This document shows, piece after piece, positions 24,410 to 35,998 of a stretch of DNA of 64,000 bases. How positions within the stretch are numbered: position 1 is the first letter of the stretch; the number at the start of each line of letters is the position of its first letter. The notes under the pieces are model-generated. The model saw only the letters and a list, made by a program, of their open reading frames with translations. It did not search any database and was not told where the DNA came from. The position numbers and the translations under genes were made by a program. The DNA lies in the NCBI GenBank assembly GCA_017591395.1, contig WEDG01000322.1, forward strand, positions 1 to 64,000, written 5' to 3'. The DNA comes from Schistocephalus solidus (Eukaryota; Platyhelminthes; Cestoda; Diphyllobothriidea; Diphyllobothriidae).

Positions 24410-25258
24410 CGACGTTATGGTATCGTTTGAGGTCACGTTCAATTTACGTCCTTCCCGAGGATCTGGCCACCGAGACCGTAGACTTACTCCTACAAAGCCA
24501 GTGCGATGTTAAGGAGAAGCACCTCGGATTCACCCAAATCATCCAAATCCTGAAGCTCTGCCTCTAAACTTACAAGCAGATGAAAGACAAGCCAATGTGT
24601 TTACCGATCTCGGGACTTATAGGAGCACTGCTGCAGCAGCTGAAATAACTAGTTTTCCAAAACCAGACTTAAAGTTTGAGCTTGGTATGTAGAATATACC
24701 TTCGTCATCATCAAACGGATCAGATGCTGTCATTAAAAAAACCCATCAACATCGGCTTCCAGGGCACCCAATTTACGATGGAGGAGGAAAAACTTCCAAG
24801 TAACCTACCTTGATGTCATTTCTGCCGCAACGAAAGTAGGGTTCTTAAACAAAATTATTAAAGAAAGTGCAAAGTACGATGTAAGTACATATCCTCAACA
24901 ACAACAACCACCTAATATGTCACAAACGCAGTTGCGTTCGGGCGCCATATCGGCATGTTTTGACCCACTACCGCGAACCAGAAGACATGGTTACGAATTA
25001 AATTATCTTAGATGGTTCCTCAAATCAAACGGCTATCCACGCTAATTTGTCCACAGTTGCATGCACAAGCAAGGCGAGAGACTGGATTCAGATACTCCTC
25101 AAGGAACAGAAGCAACTGACGTTCGCAAATGTAAATGTCGTAATCGTTTTGCCACTACTTTGGAAAAAATACGCATAAAAATCCGTTCTCTTTCCCAACA
25201 ATTCCATGGTACCAAAAATAACAATTTTCGGAAAATATTTTTAGCTATTTTGCCATAG
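24410..25258 (+). pseudogene. Penelope-like element reverse transcriptase (relic)
   Basis: Broken frames give the PLE RT order. VSFEVT (motif A; the catalytic Asp is Glu here) is followed after a frameshift by LPEDLATETVDLLLQSQC and IIQILKLCL, then PMCLPISGLIGALLQQLK (motif B), and WYVEYTFVIIKR (24683-24718; motif C, YVDD expected). QFTMEEEKLP follows. The end reads ELNYLRWFLKSNGYPR-stop-FVHSCMHKQGE, matching ELTYLFNLFSSNGYPRDFVRRCMRHQ-type sequence in the 52 kb copy. Both catalytic Asp motifs are mutated. No GIY-YIG domain was seen downstream; the ~366-bp repeat array follows. Confidence 0.8.
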
Positions 25259-25427
25259 TCTCAATTCAAAAAGGAATAGTTGCACATCACTCTATTGGCT
25301 TTCCGAAGCAACCATGCTCCCAAGGGTTTAATTTGTTTACGAACAGTCAACCAATTAGCAAGAAGAAGTCTACAAAGTAATAATTACAGAAAATACAAAT
25401 AGCAGAAAAGATGGGTAGATTGTTACA

Positions 25428-28400
25428 GTCTGTTTCAGACTTATTCTGCCTTCATTCATCCAGTGATAACCCTGACTACCAGCTGGGAATGAAAGCACAA
25501 ACAAGCACTCGAGTACGGTGCAGGGAATACACACACCGGTTCAAGCAGATTATTCATCAGCACTTCATCGAACTGAAGTTCATCACTGCCTCGTCACCTG
25601 TTGCTGCAGATCGGGTATTACTTGAATCAGAAATAGACACACACCGTGTGAGTCTATAGCAATATGTTCTGTCGTTTCTCCTGTCTGCAATTAAAACTTT
25701 GACAACTTCGGCCTCTTAATGGGTGGCATGTTCGTGACCTTTGCCACATATACGGGGCTTCTTTGCTTCGGGAAGTCAATAGCTCGGTGTGCGCCTATTC
25801 CTGTTTCAATAAATACCCGATCTGCAGCGACAGAGAATGACAGGTGGCGAAGCACTGATGAACTTTGTTTCGATGAAGTGCTTATGACCCATCAGCTTGA
25901 CCCAGTGTTTGGGGTTTATGCACCGTACTCGAGCACATGTTTGTGTTTCCAGTCCCAGCTGGTAGTCAGTGTTATTATTTTTTTCTAAATAAAGGCAGAA
26001 TGAGCCCGAAACAGACTGTGCCAATCAAACCACATTTCAATCAACTCTACGCTCTGCAATTATAAATTGGCCGATTTTGGTCAAGTAATTGGTTGCCTGC
26101 TCGTGACCTTTGCCACCCATACGTAGCTTGATTGCTTCGTGAAGCCCATAGATCAGTTCACGCCAATTCCTGTTTAATAAAAAACCCGGTCTGCCATGAC
26201 AGAGAATGACAGGTGGCGAAGCCCTGATGAACTTCTTTCCGATGAAGCACTTATGACCCTTCAGCTAAACCTATCGTGTGGACTGCCTGTGCCGTACTAG
26301 AGCGCATGTTTGTATTCCAGTCTTAGCTGTTAGTCGGGGTTATAGTTAGCTGAATGAAGACAGAATAAGCACAAAACAGACTGTATCAACTCACCTTTAT
26401 TTTCTCCTATCTCTCCTATTTGCAATTATAACATGGCGTAACAGCTGGAAATGAATCACCCAAACATACGCTCGAGTACGGCGCAGACAGTACACACAAT
26501 GGTTATAGCAGATGGGTCATAATTCCCCTCCATCTGTAATACTCAGTCCCTCTACACGGGGTATTTATTTAAACCGGAATAGGCGCACGCCGATCGACTG
26601 AGTCTCTAAGCAAAGAAGCTCCATATATGTGGCAGAGGTCATGACCTGGCGACCAATTACGAGGCAGACGTCGGCCAAGTTAAAATGGCTGAGAGGAGAA
26701 ACGACAGAAAATAATGCCATCGGCTCACACGGTGTGCGACTATTCCTGTTTGAATAAATTCCCGATCTGCATCGACAGTGAATGAAAAGTGGTGAGGCAG
26801 TGATGAACTTCGATTCGATTAAGTGTTTATGACCCCTCTGCTAGACCCAGTTTGTGGACTGTTTGCACCGTACTCGAGCGCTTGTTTTTGCTTGCAGTCC
26901 CAGCTGTTATTTAGGGTTATGACTGGCTGAATTAAGGCGGTCATCTCTTCTCTCTGCAATTAGTCTCAATCGCCTCTCGCCTATGGACATCACTGCCAAG
27001 TCAACAGTTTACCCCAGTATCGACCGATATAAGAAGTTCAAGCGCATCGCCAGGAAGCCTAGCCTCGGAAAAACAAAAATATCTTTTTAACCCCTCATCT
27101 TATACTGGATGGTCAGGATCCAATCCAATCTGGCGTATGAGGAAGATGTGTTGGAGATTGAAATGTCCTAGCACATGGTGTGGAACGGCGTGAAAAACAT
27201 GACAGTAAAGGTGAGGGCTAGGAGCCAGCAACATCTCCTTAATGGTGCTCTGAATAAGAAAAGAGACTGGAAAGATTTGATGAAAGCTTAAACCGTCTTA
27301 GAAATGGACCACACTGGAAAAATTATTTGTTTCAGTGTTCAATAGTCAAACAGATAGCTACATAAACCCCTGAAGATCAACGGAGTACCTCAGAACGTTA
27401 AGTACACGTTTTAGACCAAACATGCGACATATGTAATGTTCGTTAGCCTGATTGCCTCAGGCGGCAAACTGATGCCTCCTGGGTTCATCAAAGCCGCTGT
27501 AAAAGTGAAAAAGGGCGTGAAGCTGAATGTTCTTCAGAATTATGTTAAGCCGTGCATGGATTATAACTACTCTACAGATGACAAAGTGGTCTTCAAGCAC
27601 GATTGTGCACACCCAAATACGTCATAGAAGACACAGAAGCTGCCGATACAAACGAAAATGACCTGAACGGAAGTAATTCAGAAGAAATCAATTTGATCGC
27701 TGAAACAAGACGTTTATTCCTCGTCACCTGTCATTCTCAGTGACTGCAGTTTGGGTATTTATTTAAACAGGAATAGGCACACACCGTGTGAGCCTATAGC
27801 ATTATTTTCTGCAGTTACTCCTCTCAGAAATTATAACTTGGCCGACTTGAGCCTGGTACTTGGTTGCCTGTTCATGACCTTTGCCACCCATAGGGAGCTT
27901 GTTTGCTTCGGGAAGCCAATAACTCGGTGTGCAGCTATTCCTGTTTCAATAAATACCTAATCTGCAGTGACAGAGAATGACAGGTGGTCAGGCACTAATG
28001 AACTTCGGTTCGATGAAGTGCTTTTGACCCATCTGCTAGACACAGTGTGTGGACTTTCTGCGCCGTACTCGAGTGCATGTTTAGGTTTCCCGTCCCAGCG
28101 AGGTAGTCAGGGTTGCGATTGGCTAAATGAAGGCAGAATAAGCTCATCTACCCATATTTTCGGTCGTCTCTCCTCTCTGCAATTATATCTTGGCCGACTT
28201 CCACCTTATAATTGGCTGCCTTTTCATGACCTTTACCACCCATACAGAGCTTGTTTGCTTCAGAAAGCCAATATATCAGTGTACGCTTATTCCTGTTTTG
28301 AATAATTCCCGATCTGGAGCGACAGACAATGACAGGCGGTGAGGCACTAATTAATTTCGGTTTGATTAAGTGCTTATGACCCATCTGCTAGACACAGTGT

Positions 28401-28674
28401 GTGGACTTTCTGCGCCGCACTCGAGAGCATGTTTGTGTTTCCAGTCCCAGCTGGCAGTCAGGGTTATGATTGGCTAAATGAAGGCAGAATAAGCCCGAAA
28501 CAGACTGTATTAATCAACCCATATTTTCTGTCATCTCTCCTCTCCCCAATTATAACTTGACCTACTTCAGTCTTGTAATTGGTTTCCTATTCATGACCAA
28601 TAGATCGGTGTGTATTTATTCCTGTTTCAATAAATACCTAATCTGCAGTGACAGAGAATGACAGGTGGCGAGGC
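25428..28674. repeat. Array of ~366-bp units in tandem and inverted orientation
   Basis: A unit containing GCAATTATAACTTGGCCGAC, TTGCTTCGGGAAGCCAATAG, ATTCCTGTTTCAATAAATAC, GACAGAGAATGACAGGTGGC and CCCGAAACAGACTGT recurs. Plus units lie at about 25668-26035, 26036-26400, 26401-26438 (partial), 26730-26965 (partial), 27791-28146, 28147-28512 and 28513-28674 (deleted). Minus units lie at 25428-25667, 26439-26730 and 27716-27790. The spacing of the GCAATTA landmark is 369, 366, 354 and 366 bp. Each inversion joins at nearly the same sequence (CACACACCGTGTGAGCCTAT). The unit has an AATAAA and could be an LTR, a satellite monomer or a non-autonomous element. Confidence 0.75.
26985..27640 (+). pseudogene. 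Tc1/mariner-superfamily transposase relic
   Basis: The open frame at 27436-27627 reads MFVSLIASGGKLMPPGFI, then LNVLQNYVKPCMDY and VVFKHDCAHPNTS. This is the DDE-core pattern VMV-x-ASGGK-x-MPP ... VLPW ... W/F-QQD-x-AP-x-HTS of mariner-like transposases, with the second catalytic Asp kept in KHDCAHP. Upstream, 26985-27435 is the likely N-terminal part with stops. No terminal inverted repeats were identified. It sits inside the ~366-bp unit array, with a partial unit on each side. Confidence 0.65.
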
Positions 28675-28870
28675 CCAGGGAAGCACAGTCGTATTATAAA
28701 ACATTACACCGTACTTGGAATTGACGTGGACTCCTGTTTCATATTGTAAAATTGATTTCCTTATCAAATCTAGTTAAGGACTCGGAATTATTTGCATGGC
28801 CTCAAACACACAAATCACAGATCTTAATTTATAATTTTCTCTGAAATATATCGGTCAAATAGTTTCTTTA
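28675..28870 (+). repeat. Dispersed repeat shared with 50.45-50.67 kb (inverted)
   Basis: GGAAGCACAGTCGTATTATA, ACATTACACC, GACGTGGACTCCTGTTTCAT and AAATTGATTTCCTTATCAA occur in reverse complement at 50450-50665. It begins exactly where the last ~366-bp unit ends. Confidence 0.65.
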
Positions 28871-29552
28871 AAAAACAAATGATTTTGGTTGCGTATTAAG
28901 GGTATTCTTGGGTCATCCTGAACGTCAATCCGTTTATCTATCACTCCCTGGGTTTTTCAACCACTTTTCGTTTATTTTAAGTGTATCCGGCTCTTCCTTA
29001 TATGCTCCTTAATTCGCCTATTATGTTACCTCCGGTTCAAATCTCCTCATTACCCCTCAGTTTTATGGAACTCTTTCCAAAGGTTATCAGTGACATGAAT
29101 AATATAAATACGCTAGACAGCGAATAATTGAATGCGTGCCCGTAGCTTCACCGGTGTTCGCCTAACCAGTGGTCAATATGGCTACAAGAAACGATTCCAC
29201 ACACATCCAGCTTCTTTGACTTCTTGTTGCAATCTTGCCTACGTCCATAGACAGACGTTCTGACGATAGCTTATGGACCCTTATCGATATAAATAACTTT
29301 CGGCACACTCCTATTCTAAGGACAGATCAGATAGATGGACGCAACCTACAGCAACCATGCTGCAGTTTGCAAAAGCATGGGCATGATTTTCCGCAAACGC
29401 ATACACTCTTTCTTAGAAGAGCGTTAAACTTCCAGGATACGTGTTTGCTGACCGAAAAAAACAAGCAAAGTGGCGGAATACATGAAGAGATTTCTTAGGG
29501 CCGACTTACTTGATACACAATAAAGGTAATTTTTTTTGATGTTATGAAACCG
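28871..29552. other. No recognisable gene
   Basis: An 87-codon plus frame at 29235-29498 lies in a less AT-rich patch, but no motif is recognised. Nothing else is supported. Confidence 0.3.
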
Positions 29553-30540
29553 AACGAACCAGACCATAGCTTGAACGAATAACAGTCATACACAATGCAT
29601 GAATCTTGGTGTCTGATCTCAGTCAGAACTGAACAATCAGAAATAGTAGGGATTTTTTTCAGAATATCAGCGGATAGACGTTTGAAGATATTGTACTTAC
29701 GTGGGATCTAAACCAAAGACAAACAAAGAACTAATCAAACCCAACTTCGCATTAAGGAAATGTTATTTAAAAGCTGAAATTATTGATTTATAATTTTAAG
29801 TTAAGTTGAATTTATATTCTGCTAGCTATATTACCCCCACATTGTCGGTCATTGACCATAAAAAATACTTAAATGTTCCACCATCAAGCCGAAGGTGCGT
29901 TCACCCAGAGAATACGTTTCAAAAGATCGACAACTTCCATGAATAAGTAGTGTAGAAGAAAGTTAATTCTCATACACATGATAGACGTACAGTTTTTTTT
30001 ACATTTGCGATTCAAATAGAGATACGTTTCGGCTTGTTTAAGGTAATGTTTGAATCCAAGCAAATAGTCACATATGGATTCAGTACCATTTTTAACCAAC
30101 CAGAAACCATAAAATCTTGAATGCTACAGTATCTCAGTCTGCAAATATGTCCCAATATAACTAGTGCCACTAAACTTTGTGGTTACAGTCCTGGACGAAG
30201 GAGGTCATCTTTCGGTGGATAGTGCCAAGCATAAATAAACGTTCATTGGCCATATTCTTTGACATCTTAACAAAGTGCATTCAACGTAGAACGTTCGTTC
30301 CTCCTCATGAATCCGGCTCACAATAGATTTGGCTGCCTGTTCGTAAATTAATATAAATTCGCGGAGTTCTCAGAGGTACAGGAAAACGACAATTCCCATG
30401 TACTAATTTAAAAGTAAAGTCAGCAAACATATGTTTTTGATAATTCATCATCAGGTCAGTACAATTATAGGGGAAATTAAACTGAGTGGTGTTATCATGA
30501 TTACAAAACTTCTAATAGTTAATATTGATTGTTTGCACGT
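29553..30540 (+). repeat. ~1.1-kb dispersed repeat R1, copy 1
   Basis: It runs from CCAGACCATAGCTTGAACGA, through TGAATGCTACAGTATCTCAG, CTAGTGCCACTAAACTTTGT, CATTCAACGTAGAACGTTCG and AAATTCGCGGAGTTCTCAGA, to TATTGATTGTTTGCACGTCG. The same series occurs at 58.0-59.24 kb (+) and 45.92-47.05 kb (-). No coding frame is conserved. Unclassified; the sharp 3' end at TTGTTTGCACG is shared by two copies. Confidence 0.85.
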
Positions 30541-31760
30541 CGCCTATATGGTAAGGTTGACGTGTAGAGGTCATTGAGACTCTGTGAAGGACGTGAGGTA
30601 GAGTCGAGTATGGGGATTGAACATCACTGTCAAGTACGTGGAGGGGACAACTGCCGTCAGGGGGTGGGGACGTCGTGTGAGCACCACCTGAAGTGGTTGT
30701 CGGCCTCGGAAGAGAGAGCGCTTGTACGAGCGTCTTCTGACAGCACGGTGCTGCGTTTGTTAGCCGTATGGCCACTGCCTCGGCTGTCGCGCGGGCTCAT
30801 TGGTTTAGGCCTTAATAGAAGCTGGTTGGTGTTACGTAGACAACCTGAAAAACGTCTTTGGGTTCGACTTGGAGATTAGTATCAATTAGATGCGTGAAAA
30901 TGGAACTCAGGATTGATCTTGTTTTACCTTTGCCTAACCAGACAGGTATGTGTTCATGTACCCTCTTTTCCAGGCGCCTCTTTATACGACCAGCGTATTC
31001 CGCTCCACAGGAGCAATTAAATGGGTAAATACACATTGATGTGGCTATCAACGGGTGTTGGTCTTTACGTCCTATGCGTAGGAGGGGACAGTTCGTAAAG
31101 AATACATGTGGGTTTGCCGCGGGGAACGTGATCCCCATGGCTGTGTTCAGGTGTCGTCTCACTAGTTCATAGGTTGCATGCCGAAGGAAGTTCTGTATTA
31201 TGAATAGGTCTTTCTTTTCTGCAGTTTAGGTGATGGACTTTGTGGGGCGTCCCCCAATATTTTGGAGGATGACTGTTTCTGAGAATCTGTTTTCACGAAG
31301 TGTGTCCTGCAGCTGCTGGAGCTCTGCTTCAACCATTTCAGAGGACCAGCTGCATCACACCCTATCTGCCAGTCCCTGGACTTAATTTCGCTTTATTTTC
31401 AGGGTAACAAAACTGTGAAAATTGATGCATTATCCCATCCAGGATTTTATTTCGGAATAGCCTACGTTTGGAAGATCCATCCTCTTGATTTTGTAAATGG
31501 ACATCAAGAAACGCAATTACATAACTCACCTCAGAGTCTGCAGAATATGTGGGGGAGGGATAAATCTGTTAAATTTCTGAACGACGGCGTTGGTATCTGC
31601 ATTTTGATCCGTCAGGCAGAAGATATCGTCCACGTATCAACCATAAAATTCGAGTTCAGCAGTGGTGTCTTGAAGACTCATTTTCTTGAACTTGACCAAC
31701 TCTCTTCAATGTGTTTCAACGAATATATTTGGCTCAACTACATAGGAAAGTAGATTTTGT
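30512..31760 (-). pseudogene. Penelope-like element, second family: RT motif C to GIY-YIG end
   Basis: On the minus strand, in order: FYG-stop-YVDDIFCLTDQN (about 31605-31660; motif C with an intact YVDD); a frameshifted stretch; LQQLQDTLRENRFSETVILQ; and an open frame (31162-30812) with VRRHLNTAMGITFPAANPHV. Next are the GIY-YIG-type nuclease motifs YPFNCSCGAEYAGRIKRRLE and KRVHEHIPVWLGKGK, then FTHLIDTN, AEAVAIRLTNAAPCCQKTLV and QALSLPRP. The Cys-rich CSCGAEY segment differs from the CNSCNAVYCGQT family at 51-58 kb. Stops and frameshifts make it dead. It abuts the 3' end of repeat R1. Confidence 0.85.
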
Positions 31761-31764
31761 TAGA

Positions 31765-33190
31765 CGGTAGTATCCAAGCTAGGCATCTCTGGGTTGAGGA
31801 CTGACATCCCAGACCACTCGGTTATGTGCGAAACGTGACCTGCAAAATACAAGTATATATGCTACCGGTCATTTGGGGTATTTCTGGTCTGAAACAGTAG
31901 AAAAGCCTGGGTCTCGATCCCACATGAGTGACTACCGGAGCCTGCGTTTAACACCACCATTAGTAAAAGGTCTAGAAAAGGTAATTTTAGGAGGAAAATA
32001 AGAGAACGAAAGGAAATAAGAAGCACTAGAATGAAATAAAAAGCTTCAATCTCTAGAACATGAAGCTTATTGGCCTGATGTTCCCGTTTTGTACTAAAAC
32101 CCATAACCACAAAAAGTCACAGTATTTTTATCTTGCCAATCTGCTTCTCAGCTTTACTCAGCACATTGATCTCCCTAAAGGATCGTGCTAGTTTCCTTAA
32201 AAGCATCTGTAATTTTGCATAATATTTGCTTGAACTGTTGGTCTTATCAAGTCTCTCTCAAATATATTTTTAATTGTGCCATTAGGAAATTGTTTATTCG
32301 TTGATTTAGAAAGAATTGGTAAATTTTTAAGTAAGTGTGCATGAACCGAGAACTCAAATTAATAACTGTGATGTTGGACAACGCAGCTCTTAAAATAGCG
32401 AACACGAATGTGGATTTCCCGGTATTTGTGAAGTTTGTAAATAGAAAGCCTGACATTTGCATGCTCGTGGTATGCACCAACTTGTTCCTGACCTTATTTA
32501 AAGCAGCTGGTAAATATGGGCGTCATTTTATAATTGTAAACGAATGGTCACGGATAGCCCTTGGATCTTAAGAGTCATCCGAAAGACTTTATCTCTCTCC
32601 TCGTTTAATTGCTATTGCCGGTTATATTTTAACCAAATGCCTCTTCTATAAGCCTGCTGTCAACACGGAGTTAGCAAAATTAATTAGGATATTTCATTGC
32701 ACCCGCGTGATAGGGGGCGCTTATATCAAGTTTTAACGTTCGACTGCAGTGCTGAGACCTCCATCCTACGTGTTATAGGCCGCCGAGGTGAAACAATTAC
32801 CTTTAAAAACCCGAAGACAGTTACGAGTGGGAAGTGAGGCAGATAATCTGCAAAGTCCAATGCCCTGCAAACCGCAAACAACTTGACGTAGTGAGCAGGC
32901 GACGGTCATCCAAGCTTTTTGTACCTGCCTTGATGTGTGGTACCGCCTGCGCTCAAAATCTTAATAACACCAACTCCTTGCTCTAAATGTCAGCTCTCGA
33001 ATAAACCTTTGCTGGTGAAAGCCGCTTTCTTTTTGGCATTACCAATGGCAGCATAATTGTCGGGGCATCTGCCGAGATAAAAAGGTTCAGGTGAATTAGT
33101 GTTTAAGCATACAATTGTCTGATAGAAGCAAATGGTTGTGTTCCAGGAAGCAGTTCAGAAAAAAGAGACGAGTACTGAAACCTTGTGTTT
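31765..33190. other. No recognisable gene
   Basis: Open frames of up to about 80 codons occur on both strands without recognised motifs. The stretch separates two minus-strand PLE relics. Confidence 0.35.
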
Positions 33191-33194
33191 ATTG

Positions 33195-33240
33195 GCTTCA
33201 CGTATCGGATTCTCAATCGAACCCATCATCCAATTCCGTT
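33195..33240 (-). ncRNA. Hammerhead-ribozyme-like motif H4 (PLE 3' end)
   Basis: Minus strand: TGGATGA (CTGATGA expected), a 6-bp stem II (GGGTTC ... GAATCC with a GATTGA loop), then GATACGTG where GAAACGTC is expected, followed by AAGCCAATAAACAC. It is collinear with H2 and lies just 3' of a PLE GIY-YIG relic on the same strand, as expected for a PLE pseudo-LTR. Core changes suggest it is inactive. Confidence 0.5.
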
Positions 33241-33319
33241 TCAGAAAAAGATTATAGATACACAGGGTGAGCAGTATATATACAACATAGTTACCCGGCC
33301 AACACAGGCCTACTATCGT

Positions 33320-34070
33320 TGGCAGGCTTCGAGTTTTATCGTTGGCGATCGTAAATAATGCAGTTATTGCTGTTTGGTCCATACCTGAGTCGTTAATTGC
33401 CATGATCTTATCAAAATTATCGATTCACCACGTGATGATTACTCGGCACTGTGGCTCGCTGTCACCGGAAATGCTGGTCGCCCGCATCCTCCCCGCGTGG
33501 CTGGAAAGTTTGTCCAGGCAAAATCGCAACACATAATATGGAACTGCGAGATCAGTGCGCTTATTTATAGACTGCAGGCCAGAGAAATATGACTCCAGCA
33601 GTCCACGGCTCGCATAGTTGTCACCTCTGGCGAGAATTTCAGCCTCATACAACTAGCAGTTGTGACCGGGTCCCGTCTCATGAGCCACGACCTGAGCATG
33701 CGTGTCTTTCCTCCTCACTGCTGCTGCGTGCTCGGCCATTTGGGTGCAGAGTAGTCTCCCAGTTTATCCAACGTAGTTGATTTGTCTGCAACTGCACCAA
33801 ATGTGTAAAGGACTTCAGACGTTCCTTGCCAAGGCAGCGGGTCTTTCGGTTTCCCTATTTGCACCTGATAGTTGCTTCTGGTCGGTGGGCAACTCCAACT
33901 CCGAATGGTTTGAGAAGGCAGCTAACGGCTCCCGTGACGTTCTTCTCGTAATTTGGGGCTGCTACAGTTCTGTCTCTAGTCTTGATTGCGCATGTAACTG
34001 TTGACAAAAAAAATTTGCAAGGATAACAGTTTGCTCTGAACAGCCCTTGAAGCTGCGATTCGGCAACCAT
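33320..34070 (-). pseudogene. Penelope-like element GIY-YIG endonuclease domain (third family)
   Basis: The minus strand reads VAAPNYEKNVTGAV and LLKPFGVGVAHRPEATIRC, then after a frameshift PKDPLPWQGTSEVLY. A long frame with two stops follows: INYVG-stop-TGRLLCTQM, AEHAAAVRRKDTHAQVVAHE, TGPGHNC-stop-LYEAEILAR, GDNYASRGLLESYFSGLQSI, NKRTDLAVPYYVLR. NYVGxTGRLLxTxMAEH is the GIY-YIG core, and the EAEILARGDN ... LLES stretch holds the late catalytic Glu region. The expected E before TGR is a stop codon. Only the C-terminal third of the element was recognised. Confidence 0.8.
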
Positions 34071-34199
34071 GTCTTTTGGTTAACTACAGTTAGTCGCAAA
34101 ACGCTGCTACAGTGCCCGTTAGCAAATGCATTTGTGATTGATCAGGTGGTTTTTTCTGAAACTCAGTATTTGCCTTATATCTCATTTAATTAATAAAGG

Positions 34200-35230
34200 C
34201 CCATTTTCAGTAATTAAATGTCAATTTTGCTGTACCTATGCATTCACTGGCCAGATAAGAACATTTTGGTCAAAGCAGGTGTTCCTCACATTTATTTTCT
34301 GAGAGAGCCTAAAGACGATCGATCATATCCCAATTTGGGTTGATCTAGTCGATTTGTGTCGGGTTTACGAGCAATGAGCATTTGATTGTATAATGGCGAA
34401 ACGAGAGACCTAGGTCGTATTGCCGCGAAGAGTCAATGCGGATTTAACGATAAGTCTCTAAAATGCCTTCTCGTGAGGCATCTTTAATTTCTGTGATCTG
34501 AGAACCAGCCTAATGTGTTACAAAATAAAAAATTAAGTTTCCGTCGAAACCAAATGATTTAATCAATTTTTCTACTTATGCTGAAAATATTTGCTTGTCA
34601 TGATCTACTGGATGTGTGGAAGGTAGATGAGTTCAAAAGTTCCTATACAATGAATGTATCATTTATACTCTTTAAAGAATGGTGTAAATTAAGCTTTTGT
34701 GTGAGTTAAATTTCAGATTAAATATCGTCCTACTCTAGCAGTGCCTTTACCGCAAGTAAAAATGTGTAATCGACAGTGAAGTCAACTCCTAGAGTTAAAT
34801 CTATTTTCTCAAATAACTCTGGCATAACTCAAAATGTAAACTTGATCTAGCTCGGAGGAAAATTGTTAGAGTAAAACATCGACCGATCAATTACAGCGGT
34901 TTCTTATCGCGAGCCTCGCATTATTTTTGAAAATCAGTAAGGCTTTGGTTTTAGCCTCTTCCAGGTATACCAAATGGGTAACATGCAAATTTCTTGAAAT
35001 TATAAACAATATCTTGTCATCTGCTCAATTTGAGAACATTCAGCTGAAGTACTGACAAAACAATTTCAAACGTGTATGTGAATTCGCTTTTTGCAGACAT
35101 TATTAAATTTTTAATCACCATAAGATGAAACGATGACCGGTAAATTATGTCAGAGCAGCGTCTTACCATAACTTATGACTCATTTATGGTAAAATAGTAA
35201 TCACCCAGCTATTACTGTTTTACCTCTCCC
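34200..35230 (+). repeat. Diverged dispersed repeat R3, copy 1
   Basis: AGATAAGAACATTTTGGTCA with AAAGCAGGTG (34253-34285) occurs inverted at about 45118-45145, and the surrounding ~170 bp are collinear. The segment 34700-35230 (CCTACTCTAGCAGTGCCTTT, GAAGTACTGACAAAACAATT, AATAGTAATCACCCAGCTAT) is related to 63185-63760 in direct orientation at lower identity. Non-coding, unclassified. Confidence 0.55.
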
Positions 35231-35529
35231 CTCGCAGAAATGAAAAGATTGTTGTACAAAGGACGGGTAGCTATCATAACGAAAATGTGGCATAATATGC
35301 AGTCAGAGAGACATCCTTGCGCACGGTTGGAACTGGATAAAAACGCGCCTGTTACCTGCAACCGAAAGCTGCTGTTAGCTGTATGTTCAAATCACTGCAA
35401 TATCCATGCCATGTGGTATTCATGTGATAGCAAACTACGTCATCTTCAATCTAAATGATAAAGAAATAGTATTTTTGAATTTAAAAAAGAGAGTATAATT
35501 GCCGGATTTTTAAGGCCACTAAATACTTG

Positions 35530-35813
35530 AGCCAAAAGCGACCGCCTGTGAGGGCTCTAGTCTGAGCTCCAGGGCACAACGGAACATGCATGTTCCTTAA
35601 GCGGGATCGGTGAACCCCACACTATCATCATATTCCCGATCACAACCGACAAAACAAAGAGCCCGTGGCTCAATGGTAGAGCGTTCGACTCAAATACCAA
35701 AGGTCGCCGGTTCGAATCCCAGGTGTGCCACACTTGGGATTGGGTATGACTGGCTGATGACGGCTAATAAGCCAGAAATGGCCATTCCGGTCTCCCTTGT
35801 CTTTGTCGGTTCC

Positions 35814-35815
<2 letters not shown>
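35530..35815 (+). repeat. tRNA-derived SINE, most complete copy
   Basis: The head (35537-35628) has a hairpin-forming GGGCTCTAGTCTGAGCTCC and a perfect 16-nt palindrome GGAACATGCATGTTCC. The tRNA part follows ACCGACAAAACAAAGAG: A box TGGCTCAATGGTAGAGCG, B box GGTTCGAATCC, about 35660-35735. The tail runs ACTGGCTGATGACGGCTAAT, GGTCTCCCTTGTCTTTGTCG, GTTCC. The start of the tRNA section (ACCGACAAAACAAAG) and the end of the tail (CTTTGTCGGT) are inverted repeats of each other. An RNA polymerase III promoter is implied by both boxes. It ends at a (TA)n tract. Confidence 0.85.

Positions 35816-35818
<3 letters not shown>

Positions 35819-35881
<63 letters not shown>
35819..35881. repeat. (TA)n microsatellite
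   Basis: About 63 bases of AT repeats between the 3' end of the full SINE and an inverted SINE head. Confidence 0.97.
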
Positions 35882-35883
<2 letters not shown>

Positions 35884-35970
35884 AGTATGTTGCTCACCGA
35901 TCTGCTTAAGGAACATGTATGTTCCGTTAGGCCCTGGAGCTCAGACTAGAGCCCTCGCAGGCAGTCGCAT
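35882..35970 (-). repeat. SINE head, inverted copy
   Basis: Reverse complement of the 35537-35628 head: GATCTGCTTAAGGAACATGT and CCTGGAGCTCAGACTAGAGC. It contains a near-copy of the palindrome (GGAACATGTATGTTCC). A third copy in this orientation lies at 54814-54902, also between (TA)n tracts. Confidence 0.85.
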
Positions 35971-35998
35971 AGCGACATGTAGTATATGTTGTTAAATA

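Noticed and set aside
25850..28360. CTGATGAACTTCGG in each ~366-bp unit as a hammerhead core
   Set aside because: It forms a local hairpin (AACTTC ... GAAGT), but no GAAA follows at hammerhead spacing, so the core is absent.
35660..35735. Functional tRNA gene with good A and B boxes
   Set aside because: It is embedded in a SINE with a characteristic head and tail repeated elsewhere, and the anticodon stem does not pair well.
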